This document shows, one piece after another, positions 24,240 through 33,565 of a stretch of DNA of 33,754 nt. The stretch covers positions 1 through 33,754 of the forward strand of contig NZ_FONS01000018.1 of NCBI RefSeq assembly GCF_900112985.1, given 5' to 3'. Under the pieces are notes generated by a model. It was not told where the DNA came from, searched no databases, and saw only the letters and a list, made by a program, of their open reading frames with translations. A program made the translations under genes and the position numbers. This DNA is from Pedobacter antarcticus. Lineage in GTDB: Bacteria > Bacteroidota > Bacteroidia > Sphingobacteriales > Sphingobacteriaceae. How positions within the stretch are numbered: position 1 is the stretch's first letter; each line of letters starts with the position of its first letter.

Positions 24240-24869
24240 TTAAGCGATTGTCAAAAATCTGATAGCCCACGCATTCAGATTCCGGATAGATTTTCCTATT
24301 TCCCAGGTGGCCGTATTTCTTTCTTCCACATAATTAGAGATGCTGCGGATTTGCAGGCAGGGGATTCCCGTTTGTTCACAGGCATAAAATACAGCCGCAC
24401 CTTCCATGCTCTCTGTGTCGGGGTTAAGCCGGTCCTTCGTCTCTTTGATGCTTTCTTTAGTGCCGTGTACCCGATTTACAGTAATGCCATTAACTTGCTG
24501 CAGATCTGTTTGAAAAGGCACTTCCGGATTAATTTCTTGAAAATGGCTTTTACCGAAGCCCAGTGTTTCTATTGTCAGGAAACCAGCAGGTGATTCAGCG
24601 CCTAACTCGGAAAATATATCCTGAGTGACTTGGACAAGTGTGCCCAGAGGAATGCTCCGCTGATATGTCCCAGCGATTCCGAGATTGAGAACCTGGCTGT
24701 AAGAGGAGTTTAAAGTACTACCCAAAGCAAATGCGGTAGCAGTCATACCTACGCCGGTAATGAGTACATCGAAATTTGGTGTATACATTAACCTACCTTC
24801 CTTTAGCAGGAAATGTTCACAGAGGCCTGAAACTTCAGGGAAGGTAGCAGCGACAACGAGTGTTTTCAT
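24240..24869 (-). CDS. mqnB: Futalosine hydrolase
   Basis: The 209-residue nucleoside-phosphorylase-fold protein hydrolyses futalosine to hypoxanthine and de-hypoxanthine futalosine in menaquinone synthesis. The motifs are LITGVGMTATAFALGSTLN, VLNLGIAGTYQRSIPLGTLV, DTESMEGAAVFYACEQTGIP (substrate-binding Glu region) and QIRSISNYVEERN. It is upstream of mqnD in the same direction. The other pathway genes (mqnA, mqnC, mqnE) are not in this window. MqnB versus MTA/SAH nucleosidase is decided by the mqnD neighbour and the ISNYVEERN C-terminal motif. Confidence 0.9.
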   Translation of the reverse strand: MKTLVVAATFPEVSGLCEHFLLKEGRLMYTPNFDVLITGVGMTATAFALGSTLNSSYSQVLNLGIAGTYQRSIPLGTLVQVTQDIFSELGAESPAGFLTIETLGFGKSHFQEINPEVPFQTDLQQVNGITVNRVHGTKESIKETKDRLNPDTESMEGAAVFYACEQTGIPCLQIRSISNYVEERNTATWEIGKSIRNLNAWAIRFLTIA

Positions 24870-24995
24870 TCTTTGGTGGATTAACCTGCGGCCGAAGTTA
24901 ATATTTACATTTAACTTCCTTTAAACTTGGTCATTCAAATCTGGGTCTTAATAATTTGCGCATATAAATTTAAACGGCCTTCTAACCTTTCTGCG

Positions 24996-25003
24996 TATAT
25001 TTG
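24996..25003 (+). promoter_or_regulatory. -7 promoter element for the PTPS-folE genes
   Basis: TATATTTG matches TAnnTTTG, 51 nt before the ATG at 25055. A transcript from near 25010 would have a leader of about 45 nt. No clear TTTG is seen at the expected upstream spacing. Confidence 0.45.
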
Positions 25004-25054
25004 CAGCTAATCAGGTGTTTTATACGCTGTCTGTATTGAAATATAAAAATAAAT

Positions 25055-25465
25055 ATGATTTATATTACCCGCAAAGAAAATTTTAACGCTGCACATAAAC
25101 TGGCCAGGCCAGATTGGTCTGATGATCAGAATCTTCAAGTATTCGGCAAATGTGCTAATCCTAACTGGCATGGTCATAATTACCAGCTTTTTGTAACTGT
25201 TAAAGGTGAAATCGATCGTGAAACGGGCTTTCTAGTCGATTTAAAATGGTTAAAAAACGTCATTAATGAACATGTTATCGATAAACTTGACCACAGGAAC
25301 CTTAACTTGGACGTCGATTTCATGAAAGATAAACTGGCGTCTACAGAAAACCTGGCAATTGCAATCTGGGAAGAACTTGTGCCTCATATCAACAGCAGCA
25401 ATGCACAATTACACAGCATCAAAATTTACGAGACCGAAAATAACATTATCGAGTATTTCGGTTAA
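25055..25465 (+). CDS. 6-pyruvoyl-tetrahydropterin synthase / QueD family
   Basis: The 136-residue T-fold enzyme converts dihydroneopterin triphosphate to 6-pyruvoyl- or 6-carboxy-tetrahydropterin. Zinc ligands are H14 (NAAHKL), H39 and H41 (WHGHNYQ); the catalytic Cys is C33 in FGKCANPNWHGH; DHRNLNLDV, STENLAIAIWEEL and YETENNIIEYFG follow. By eye this is much closer to animal PTPS (FGKCNNPNGHGHNY, YETDNNIVVY, recalled from the family) than to E. coli QueD. It is 11 nt upstream of folE, which makes its substrate. It could feed tetrahydrobiopterin-like cofactor synthesis or queuosine; the resemblance favours the former, but no other queuosine or sepiapterin reductase gene is present to decide. 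Confidence 0.85.
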   Translation: MIYITRKENFNAAHKLARPDWSDDQNLQVFGKCANPNWHGHNYQLFVTVKGEIDRETGFLVDLKWLKNVINEHVIDKLDHRNLNLDVDFMKDKLASTENLAIAIWEELVPHINSSNAQLHSIKIYETENNIIEYFG

Positions 25466-25476
25466 TCAGCATTTCC

Positions 25477-26112
25477 ATGGAAGATCACACAATAGATAAC
25501 TTCGGTGAAGAAAACGAAGGTTATATCAAAATAGACCGTTATAATACGGTTAAGACACGCTCAATTTCTAATCATTATACGGATATCCTGAGTCAGTTGG
25601 GTGAGAATCCGCAAAGAGAGGGCTTAATTAAAACTCCGGAGCGCGTAGCTAAAGCACTGCAGTACCTGACGCACGGTTATGATCTTGATCCTGCAAAAAT
25701 ATTGCGTTCGGCGATGTTTAAGGAAGATTACAGCCAAATGGTTGTAGTAAAGGATATTGAAGTATATTCAATGTGTGAGCATCATATGCTGCCATTCTTT
25801 GGTAAAGCCCATATTGCATACATCCCTAATGGTCATATTGTAGGGTTAAGTAAAATACCACGTATAGTAGATGCCTTCGCAAGAAGACTTCAAGTACAGG
25901 AAAGACTAACTAATGAAATTCGCGACTGTATACAGGAGACATTACAGCCTGCTGGTGTGGCTGTTGTAATTGAATGCCAACACATGTGTATGGCAATGCG
26001 CGGAATTCAGAAACAGAATTCTGTGACTACAACGTCTGCATTTACCGGTGAATTTGCACATGACAGAACAAGGGCAGAGTTTTTGAGGTTAATTACCGCC
26101 AACCTGCATTAG
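25477..26112 (+). CDS. folE: GTP cyclohydrolase I
   Basis: The 211-residue enzyme makes dihydroneopterin triphosphate from GTP. Zinc ligands are C100 and H103 (SMCEHHMLPF) and C171 (HMCMAMRG), matching E. coli C110, H113 and C181 offset by ten. Other family blocks are GLIKTPERVAKALQYLTHGY, HIVGLSKIPRIVDAFARRLQ and VQERLTNEI. The intact zinc site marks it as the zinc-dependent type IA. It follows the PTPS gene after 11 nt, so the first two tetrahydropterin steps are encoded together. Confidence 0.95.
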   Translation: MEDHTIDNFGEENEGYIKIDRYNTVKTRSISNHYTDILSQLGENPQREGLIKTPERVAKALQYLTHGYDLDPAKILRSAMFKEDYSQMVVVKDIEVYSMCEHHMLPFFGKAHIAYIPNGHIVGLSKIPRIVDAFARRLQVQERLTNEIRDCIQETLQPAGVAVVIECQHMCMAMRGIQKQNSVTTTSAFTGEFAHDRTRAEFLRLITANLH

Positions 26113-26156
26113 TACCGCAATAAATTAAAATTAACGAACACAAAAATATTTAATAG

Positions 26157-27041
26157 ATGAAAGCATTTTTATTCCCGGGTCAGGGCGCACAATTTCCTGG
26201 TATGGGAAAAGAACTCTATGAACTTGAAGAAGGGAAAGCATTATTTGAGAAAGCTAATGAAATAATTGGTTTCCGTATCAGTGATGTCATGTTTTCCGGT
26301 ACAGAAGAAGAGCTGAAACAGACCAATGTCACTCAGCCAGCTATATTTTTGCATTCTGTCATTTTAGCTAAAGTTTTAGGCGAAGAATTTAATCCTGATA
26401 TGGTTGCAGGACACTCGCTCGGTGAATTTTCAGCTTTAGTAGCGGCAAATGCCCTGTCTTTCGAAGACGGCTTAAAGTTGGTAATTGCGAGAGCAAATGC
26501 GATGCAGAAAGCATGTGAATTACAACCTTCCACTATGGCCGCTATCCTGGGGCTCGCAGATGAAGTAGTTGAAAATATCTGTGCCGGTATTGACGAGGTC
26601 GTAGTTGCAGCAAATTATAACTGCCCGGGTCAGCTTGTAATTTCAGGCAGCATTGCCGGAATTGAAGAAGCATGTACACAATTAACAGCAGCAGGTGCTA
26701 AACGTGCACTTAAATTAAATGTAGGTGGTGCATTCCACTCTCCGCTAATGGAACCGGCAAGAGTGGAACTGCAGTCAGCGATAGAAGCTACTGCTATTAA
26801 TTCTCCGATCTGTCCGATTTATCAAAATGTTGACCCCGTTGCGCAAACAGACCCTGATAAAATCAAAGCTAACCTGATTACACAACTTACTGGTGCTGTA
26901 AAGTGGACGCAAACAGTGGAAAAGATGCTTGCTGACGGAGCTGCCGAATTTGTAGAAGTAGGACCTGGTAGTGTGTTGCAGGGGCTTGTTAAAAAAGTAA
27001 ACAGAGCTATGCCAACGCGTTCAGCGTCGGTACCGGCATAA
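26157..27041 (+). CDS. fabD: Malonyl-CoA-ACP transacylase
   Basis: The 294-residue enzyme loads malonyl units onto acyl carrier protein for fatty acid synthesis. The nucleophile is S87 in GHSLGEFSAL and the partner H194 in GGAFHSPLM; LFPGQGAQFPGMGKEL at the N-terminus, VTQPAIFLHSVILAK, ANYNCPGQLVISGS and FVEVGPGSVLQGLVKK are also diagnostic. It has normal length and the start is supported by the MKAFLFPGQG opening. It follows folE by 44 nt and is closed by a strong terminator. fabH, fabG and acpP are not adjacent. Confidence 0.95.
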   Translation: MKAFLFPGQGAQFPGMGKELYELEEGKALFEKANEIIGFRISDVMFSGTEEELKQTNVTQPAIFLHSVILAKVLGEEFNPDMVAGHSLGEFSALVAANALSFEDGLKLVIARANAMQKACELQPSTMAAILGLADEVVENICAGIDEVVVAANYNCPGQLVISGSIAGIEEACTQLTAAGAKRALKLNVGGAFHSPLMEPARVELQSAIEATAINSPICPIYQNVDPVAQTDPDKIKANLITQLTGAVKWTQTVEKMLADGAAEFVEVGPGSVLQGLVKKVNRAMPTRSASVPA

Positions 27042-27056
27042 TATATGTGATAATAT

Positions 27057-27106
27057 AAAAGGGCCTGTCAATAAGATATTGTGTCTTTATTGACGGGCCT
27101 TTTTAT
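27057..27106 (+). terminator. Intrinsic terminator after fabD
   Basis: AAAAGGGCCTGTCAATAA pairs with TTATTGACGGGCCTTTTT, with one T-G wobble, across a 12-nt loop, ending in a T-tract. It lies 16 nt after fabD and 18 nt before the GTG start of the kinase gene. Confidence 0.85.
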
Positions 27107-27124
27107 AGACTAAAACCAACAGGT

Positions 27125-30100
27125 GTGAATATAAGGGGCAAAATCAGATTTCTTTTATTGATCTTGGGGATCTGCTGTATAGTAACGGCGTTGTCCTTAA
27201 AACATAGCATTACTGAAAAGGATCTGTTGCACCATGAAGCCGGTAAATTACAGCGTAAGCTAGCCGCAAAGGAAGAGCTGGTTTATTCCTTCCTGGCCGA
27301 TGTTCAGCAACTTGAACGGGCTAAACAATTCCACCTGAATGAGTCTTTCGCCCTTGAACATATAGAGACTTTCCGGGACGAGGGGATTAGTGTCTTAACT
27401 TATGATCCCTCCGGACTCAAATTTTGGAGTTCAAGTAAAGCAGTCATTACAGATCCCGATCAAATCCGGGAAGGCTCGTCATTTACGCAACTGCCTAACG
27501 GTTGGTACGAAGCCATTAAGAAATCTCAGGGAAATTATACGATGATCTTCCTGATTGATATTAAAAATCAGTTCAGTATCCAGAACAGGTATCTTCAAAA
27601 CGGAATTGTTAATAAGCAGCTGGGGACTAATGCGCTGTCTCTGGCTTCGTTTATGGATGAAGAAGTATACGGTATTAATAATCTGGACGGGAAACTGCTG
27701 TTTGAAGTAAAACTTAAATCTAATTATAATCAGAGTGTCTATGCAACTATACAGATCTGGTTGTGGATCATCGGATTATTTTGCATATGCCTGTTTGTAA
27801 ACTCCATCTGTGCGAGAATGGCTAAAGAAGGCCAGGTATTAAAGGCTTCAGTGGTGCTGGCTTTATTCTTTTTTCTTGTCCGGTTTACGGACCTTGAATA
27901 TGGTTGGTTTAATCATCAATTCAGTTTGGAGGTCTTTAATCCGTCTATCTATGCAGAAAGCTTTTTTCTTCCCTCGTTAGGCGATTTTTTGCTTAACGTA
28001 CTTGCAATAACCTGGGTTGTACTATTTCTGTATACTTATCGTAGTTCTTTGCGTCTGCCGTTATGGATGACGAAGCGCAAAAGCGCTGGGCTTATGATAC
28101 ATTTTTGTTTAATCCTGCTGCTTTCCGGAGCAGCATTTTTAATCAATGATATTTTCTTCGGTTTGATCTTCAATTCCAAAATCAATTTTGATATTACGAA
28201 CATTATCAACCTGAGCTGGTTAAGCTGGATCTGTATTGTTATCCTGTGTCTGGTATGGTTTAATGTTTATCTCATTGCCAGTATTTGTATTGAACTGACG
28301 CTACAGCTTAAGATTACGAATCGGGAAAGACTGGTGTTATTTCTCAGTATGTTCATCGCTTATGGCATTTATATGCTGGCGACAGATTTTACAGCCTTTT
28401 TTATTGCGTATGCACTGTTCCTTTTTATCTTTAGTTATAATCACTATATCAGGAATAACAAATTCTCCATCGGCATTTTTGCGGCTCTGTTTTTTTGTCT
28501 TGCCTTTGTATCGTCCATCAAATACCTAAAGTTTAATGACATTAAAGAAAGGAATAACAGATACATTATTGCACAGAAACTCCAGTCTTCCGATGATCCT
28601 AAGGTTATTAATTCTATCGAAAGCTTAGGGAACGGAGTGTCAAATGACCTGTTTATTACAGATTATTTCAAAAGCCCTGCGTTTAATCGTCACCTCGCTC
28701 TGCAGAATTATATTACTAAGACCTTTCTTGATGGTTATTTGGCCCCTTTCGAACATAATTTTTATGAATTTAATGAAGCCCGGGATAGTATAAATAACAA
28801 AGATCAGCCGAGATCGCTGCGTCACTATCAAAACCTCGTGAAATCAGGATCTGTAAAAGTATCAAACTACTTTTACCGGTTGAATGATACCTTCGGCTAT
28901 CAGAATTACTTTGGTATAGTTCCGATTTTTGACGATAACCATATTTTAGGTACACTGGTTATTGAGCTGAAATCTCAACAATATAATTATAACAGCCAGT
29001 TTCCTGAAATTCTTATTGATGGAAAGCAAAAAGCTGAAGATGACTACAGTTCATACTCTTTTGCTTTTTATAATAACAATAAGCTCATTAAACAATCCGG
29101 GAGATACACGTATAAAATTGCCAATACAGATTTTAAAGGCAAATACGGCGAGCCAGTAATTATGAATGATGACCAGGGGTACAGTCATTTGGTTTATACT
29201 GCCAGTAATTCCAAGATTATCGTAATCAGTAAAGAAAAGGTCAGCTATATTGTACGGCTAGCGGCTTTGTCGTTCTTTTTTCTTGTCTTTATCATTTTTT
29301 CATCCATCTTATATGTACTTATCCTGCTCGTCAAAAATATAGATCACAGCTGGGGCGGCTGGTTTAATATAAACCGGTCACTTATGATTAATGCGAATAA
29401 GATCCTTTATAAGACCAGAATTCAATTCTCAGTTGTACTTTCTGTAGTAGCAACTCTGTTAATTGTAGGATGGTCTACATTCTTCTATATAAGGGATGAA
29501 TACAGAAAGCAGCAGGAAGATTTTATCAGAGAAAAGATAAGAAAGGTACAGCTCTCCTATGAAAAACAGATCTATTCCACCGGAATTCCGAAGCCATCAG
29601 ATCAGGCGATAGTTAACTTCAACCAGTTTGCAGATATAAACTCTGCCTATCTGAATTTATTTGATACTAACGGGAATTTGCTTTTTACCTCTTTACCAAA
29701 AATGTACGACTACGGTATTATAGCCAGTAAAATGGAGCCTGGGGCCTATATCTACTTAAAGCAACTGCAGCGTTCCGAATATTCCAATCCGGAGGAGATG
29801 ATAGGGGATTTCAAATATTCGTCGGCCTATGCCCCGATTAGAAATGCACAAAACCAGACTGTAGCTTATATTGGATTACCCTACTATTCAAACGAAGCCG
29901 ATTATCAGAATAAAATTGGCTTATTTATTAATACACTGATTAATATTTATGCCCTTGTTTTTGTTGCAATCGGAGTATTGGCTGTTTTTCTCGCTAATCA
30001 GATTACGAATCCTTTAACATTTATCCAGGAAAGTATTAAGAAGACAAAGCTGGGACAGAAAAATCAACCGATTATATGGTCCAGGCATGATGAAATAGGA

Positions 30101-30841
30101 TCTTTAATTAAAGAATATAATAAAATGATAGCAGCCCTGGAGGAAAGTGCTGTTAAACTGGCCAAATCAGAGCGGGAAAGTGCGTGGAGGGAAATGGCCA
30201 AGCAGGTAGCCCATGAAATTAAAAATCCGCTTACACCGCTTAAGCTAGGCGTTCAGTTACTCGAGAAATCCTGGAAAGAAAAAGATCCGAACTTCGAGCT
30301 TAAATTTCAGCGGTTCTATAAGTCATTCGTAGAACAAATTGATAGTCTGGCAACCATCGCATCTGAGTTCTCGAATTTCGCGAAAATGCCCGATACCAAG
30401 TTAGAAGAATTGAAACTGATACCAATCATCAGACAAGCTAAGGATGTCTTTAATCATAGTGAAGATGTAGAAATCTATCTGAGTGATAATTCAGGGCGTG
30501 ATATACAGGTTCTGGGCGATAAAGGACAGTTGCTCAGGTCCTTCAATAATTTGCTTAAAAATGCAATAGAGGCAGCTTCAGCAAAGGTAGCATGCCGTAT
30601 AGACATACGGATTACGAATGATGAGACGGATGTATTTGTTGAAGTCCAGGATAATGGAAAGGGAATAGACGACGAATTACGGAAGAAGATATTTGTGCCT
30701 AATTTCACTACGAAATCATCAGGAACAGGATTAGGCCTCGCTTTTGTCAAACAGGCTGTTGAAAATGCAGGTGGAAGTATTGAATTTAAATCCGGGGCAT
30801 CAACAGGGACGGTCTTTTATCTCCGTTTCCCGCTTGCTTAG
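27125..30841 (+). CDS. Large multi-sensor NtrY-like histidine kinase
   Basis: The 1238-residue membrane kinase has the following order. TM helix 7-27; extracytoplasmic region to about 205; a block of about eight TM helices (205-470); a second extracytoplasmic region (about 475-705); TM helices near 710-738 and 764-788; a third sensor region (about 790-930); TM 932-957; HAMP (about 955-1010); HisKA with H1030 in VAHEIKNPLTPLKLG; and HATPase with NNLLKNAIEA (N box), DNGKGIDDELR (G1) and SSGTGLGLAFVKQ (G2). HEIKNPLTPLK is typical of NtrY-type kinases. It starts at GTG; no early ATG is in frame. No response regulator gene is adjacent, so its partner is unknown. Confidence 0.88.
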   Translation: MNIRGKIRFLLLILGICCIVTALSLKHSITEKDLLHHEAGKLQRKLAAKEELVYSFLADVQQLERAKQFHLNESFALEHIETFRDEGISVLTYDPSGLKFWSSSKAVITDPDQIREGSSFTQLPNGWYEAIKKSQGNYTMIFLIDIKNQFSIQNRYLQNGIVNKQLGTNALSLASFMDEEVYGINNLDGKLLFEVKLKSNYNQSVYATIQIWLWIIGLFCICLFVNSICARMAKEGQVLKASVVLALFFFLVRFTDLEYGWFNHQFSLEVFNPSIYAESFFLPSLGDFLLNVLAITWVVLFLYTYRSSLRLPLWMTKRKSAGLMIHFCLILLLSGAAFLINDIFFGLIFNSKINFDITNIINLSWLSWICIVILCLVWFNVYLIASICIELTLQLKITNRERLVLFLSMFIAYGIYMLATDFTAFFIAYALFLFIFSYNHYIRNNKFSIGIFAALFFCLAFVSSIKYLKFNDIKERNNRYIIAQKLQSSDDPKVINSIESLGNGVSNDLFITDYFKSPAFNRHLALQNYITKTFLDGYLAPFEHNFYEFNEARDSINNKDQPRSLRHYQNLVKSGSVKVSNYFYRLNDTFGYQNYFGIVPIFDDNHILGTLVIELKSQQYNYNSQFPEILIDGKQKAEDDYSSYSFAFYNNNKLIKQSGRYTYKIANTDFKGKYGEPVIMNDDQGYSHLVYTASNSKIIVISKEKVSYIVRLAALSFFFLVFIIFSSILYVLILLVKNIDHSWGGWFNINRSLMINANKILYKTRIQFSVVLSVVATLLIVGWSTFFYIRDEYRKQQEDFIREKIRKVQLSYEKQIYSTGIPKPSDQAIVNFNQFADINSAYLNLFDTNGNLLFTSLPKMYDYGIIASKMEPGAYIYLKQLQRSEYSNPEEMIGDFKYSSAYAPIRNAQNQTVAYIGLPYYSNEADYQNKIGLFINTLINIYALVFVAIGVLAVFLANQITNPLTFIQESIKKTKLGQKNQPIIWSRHDEIGSLIKEYNKMIAALEESAVKLAKSERESAWREMAKQVAHEIKNPLTPLKLGVQLLEKSWKEKDPNFELKFQRFYKSFVEQIDSLATIASEFSNFAKMPDTKLEELKLIPIIRQAKDVFNHSEDVEIYLSDNSGRDIQVLGDKGQLLRSFNNLLKNAIEAASAKVACRIDIRITNDETDVFVEVQDNGKGIDDELRKKIFVPNFTTKSSGTGLGLAFVKQAVENAGGSIEFKSGASTGTVFYLRFPLA

Positions 30842-30844
30842 AAG

Positions 30845-31753
30845 TTATTTAAGCTCTACGGATGCCTTACCCATGGTATAGCCGTTTGCATATAAAATAA
30901 TGTTGTACGTACCCTTGATAAATGGCTGGGGATTTACCCAATCAATCTGATACGATGTGCTATCATTTTTATACGAAATGGTGATCATATCACTGTATTG
31001 CATCTCCTGTCCATCTGCCTCGAACATATTTTTTTCATCAGCCACAAGATTTCCCGATGGGTCAAATACTCTAAGATAGATTTTATGATAATCCTTTGCA
31101 GCGAGCTGATTAGGTACAATATCAAAATAAGTAATTAGTTTACGGGCGGCAGAAGCCTTATTAACTTCGATATTTTTACCGTTGTTTTTAACCCTGTAAC
31201 CTATTAAACGCTCGTTATATGCTTTGAGGGCAGCACTGCTCTTTACTTTTTCACTAAGCTCGCTATTTTTCTTTTCCAGATTTTGTGCTTTGGCTGAAAC
31301 TGTAAGAACCGACCTTTCAAGGCTGTCGCGCTGAGTTTTAAGATCGGCATTTTCCCTTTCGAGACGTCCGATATCATTTTTATACCCTTCTATAAAAGTT
31401 CTTAGCTTTTGAAGTTCATTCTGCGCGTTGATAAGCTCTTCACGAGTAACTTCACCCTTCTGAAGCGCCTGTTTAAGTTCTGCTATTTTAGCACGTGCCA
31501 TGTCGTGTTCACGCTGTAGCTTTTCTGTGAGGGCGACATTCAGTTGATTCACCTTATCAAATTCTACCTCGATTTTTTCAACTTCAAGCTTCAATCTGTC
31601 CCGTTCAGTACTAGAAGTGACGAAACGTTCCTTTTCGTGTTTATCTTTGAAAAACAGGAATGCATTAGTACCTAATAAAGCAATGATAACTACAACTAGA
31701 AAATAAATTTTATTACGGTCTCCTTTATGGTCGGGATCTTTTGTGTCTAACAT
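30845..31753 (-). CDS. Membrane-anchored coiled-coil protein, unknown function
   Basis: The 302-residue protein has an N-terminal cytoplasmic stub, one TM helix at about 16-36 (YFLVVVIIALLGTNAFLFF) and a long coiled coil at about 40-175, rich in Glu, Lys and Leu heptads (ELQKLRTFIEGYKNDIGRLE, LERENADLKTQRDSLERSV). The C-terminal domain (about 180-302) is beta-rich, with IYLRVFDPSGNLVADE, YSDMITISYKNDSTSYQIDW and KGTYNIILYANG, resembling an immunoglobulin-like fold by pattern only. It is convergent with the kinase gene, 3 nt apart. No function is assigned. Confidence 0.8.
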   Translation of the reverse strand: MLDTKDPDHKGDRNKIYFLVVVIIALLGTNAFLFFKDKHEKERFVTSSTERDRLKLEVEKIEVEFDKVNQLNVALTEKLQREHDMARAKIAELKQALQKGEVTREELINAQNELQKLRTFIEGYKNDIGRLERENADLKTQRDSLERSVLTVSAKAQNLEKKNSELSEKVKSSAALKAYNERLIGYRVKNNGKNIEVNKASAARKLITYFDIVPNQLAAKDYHKIYLRVFDPSGNLVADEKNMFEADGQEMQYSDMITISYKNDSTSYQIDWVNPQPFIKGTYNIILYANGYTMGKASVELK

Positions 31754-31966
31754 TTATTATCAAAAATGAGTTGTATATAGTAATTCTCTGTATTCCCTTT
31801 TTCTAAAAAAAAGCGAACATAAGATAAATAAGATAATTAACTGTAAAAAATGAACTTTAATTGTATGAGAGCTTAAAAAAAATCGTTTACTTGCTGTTGA
31901 CACGAAATGTGGCTGGTAGGGATTTTCCCATAACGAGCACTAATTACACGAACAAAAGAACAAATA

Positions 31967-33499
31967 ATGCTGAAAAAGATTGTTTATACAATTTTCACAA
32001 TTTTAATTTTTCCCAATTTTATCTTTGCGCAAACTGTAGCAAAAATTGCTCCAAAAAGAGAATTCCGCGGTGTCTGGGTAGCCACTGTAGCTAATATAGA
32101 CTGGCCATCAAAGCCGGGACTTAGTGCAGATCAGCAGAAGCAAGAGCTGATTGGTCTGATGGAACAACATAAAAGAAACGGGATGAATGCAATCCTGTTA
32201 CAGGTTAGACCTGCCGCAGATGCCTTCTATGCTAAATCAAGGGAACCCTGGAGTCAATGGCTCATGGGCAGACAAGGGGTTGCACCCGCCAATGGGTATG
32301 ATCCGCTCGAGTTTGCTATTAAGGAAGCTCATTCCAGAGGGATGGAGTTGCATGCATGGTTCAATCCTTACCGTGCGACTATGAGTGCCAATACATTCGT
32401 TTCTGAAGACCATATGACGCGTAAAAGGCCTGAGCTATTTTTCACCTATGCAGGAAAGAAACAGTTTGACCCAGGAATTCCTGAGGTTCGGGAATACATA
32501 GTACAGGTCATTCTGGATGTTGTTAAAGGATATAATATAGACGGAGTTCATTTTGATGATTATTTCTACCCCTATCCGGTAGCTGGGCAGCAGATTAATG
32601 ATGGCGCAACATTTCAGAAATACCCGAACGGCATATCCAATATCAAAGATTGGAGAAGAAACAACGTCGACCTGCTGATTAAGCAACTGGATGACAGTAT
32701 TCATCACTATAAGAAATATGTGAAGTTCGGTATCAGTCCTTTTGGGATCTGGAAGAACGATAGAGATGATCCGGACGGTTCGGCAACTAGCGGTTTGTCC
32801 AATTATCATGAGCTCTATGCAGATTCCCGTAAATGGATTCAGGAGGGTTGGGTAGATTACATTAATCCGCAGGTATATTTTAGTTTTACCCGTAAAGCAG
32901 CTCCGTTTGGAACGCTGGTAGATTGGTGGAGCAAGCATACTTATGGCAGGCATTTATACATCGGGCAAGCTGCTTATCTAGTTAATCAGAAAATGGAGGC
33001 AGCCTGGCGTTTTCCAGAACAAATTCCAGATCAGGTACGATATATCAGGGCTAATAACCGTGTACAAGGAAGTGTGTATTTTAGTTCCAAATCCTTTTCT
33101 ACTATCGCAAGAGGTGCGGCAGACTCTCTGCGCAACGATCTCTATCGCTATCCGGCGCTTCCACCGCAGATGCCATGGCTGGATGATATTGATCCTAATC
33201 CACCACAGGAATTAAGTGCTCAGGCAGTCGAAACGGGGATACAATTGAAATGGGCAGCACCCTTAAAAGCGTCCGATGGCGAAACAGCTTCCGGGTACGT
33301 TATCTACAGATTTGCTGAAGGTGAGGATATGGATGTATTACACCCGAAAAATATTATACGTATCAGTTTTGAGGATTACACCTTCTTTATGGATACTAAT
33401 ATTGAGAAAGGCAAGAGATATAACTATCTGGTCAGTGCACTGGACAGACTTAAGAACGAAAGTGAAGCCAGTGGTCCTGTCGGAGTACAGGCACAATAA
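31967..33499 (+). CDS. Secreted GHL10 (DUF187) glycoside hydrolase-like protein
   Basis: The 510-residue exported protein has a signal peptide (about 1-21, ending NFIFAQ). The GHL10/DUF187 TIM-barrel domain spans about 30-390: EFRGVWVATVANIDWPSKPG, NAILLQVRPAADAFY, ELHAWFNPYRATMS, YNIDGVHFDDYFYPYP, KFGISPFGIWKND, GWVDYINPQVYFSF. A C-terminal fibronectin type III-like domain (about 400-510) has LSAQAVETGIQLKWAAP and YLVSALDRLKNESEAS. Family members with known activity cut the glycan strand of denuded peptidoglycan; the acidic pair in HFDDYFYPYP is a likely part of the active site. The 213-base region upstream shows no clear promoter; the gene ends in a strong terminator. Confidence 0.9.
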   Translation: MLKKIVYTIFTILIFPNFIFAQTVAKIAPKREFRGVWVATVANIDWPSKPGLSADQQKQELIGLMEQHKRNGMNAILLQVRPAADAFYAKSREPWSQWLMGRQGVAPANGYDPLEFAIKEAHSRGMELHAWFNPYRATMSANTFVSEDHMTRKRPELFFTYAGKKQFDPGIPEVREYIVQVILDVVKGYNIDGVHFDDYFYPYPVAGQQINDGATFQKYPNGISNIKDWRRNNVDLLIKQLDDSIHHYKKYVKFGISPFGIWKNDRDDPDGSATSGLSNYHELYADSRKWIQEGWVDYINPQVYFSFTRKAAPFGTLVDWWSKHTYGRHLYIGQAAYLVNQKMEAAWRFPEQIPDQVRYIRANNRVQGSVYFSSKSFSTIARGAADSLRNDLYRYPALPPQMPWLDDIDPNPPQELSAQAVETGIQLKWAAPLKASDGETASGYVIYRFAEGEDMDVLHPKNIIRISFEDYTFFMDTNIEKGKRYNYLVSALDRLKNESEASGPVGVQAQ

Positions 33500-33502
33500 T
33501 AA

Positions 33503-33536
33503 CAAAGGCCTCTGCTACAGCAGAGGCCTTTGTCGT
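33503..33536. terminator. Strong bidirectional terminator between convergent genes
   Basis: CAAAGGCCTCTGCT pairs perfectly with AGCAGAGGCCTTTG around a 2-base AC, so the true loop is larger. The stem ends in A and T runs that serve either strand. It lies 3 nt after the GHL10 gene and 34 nt before the end of the partial minus-strand gene. Confidence 0.85.
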
Positions 33537-33565
33537 TAAACCCATTTTCTTTGGAAGGGGGTATT

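Noticed and set aside
27057..27124. fabD terminator as an attenuator for the kinase gene
   Set aside because: It follows fabD by 16 nt as expected for a normal terminator, and no leader ORF or alternative pairing was seen.
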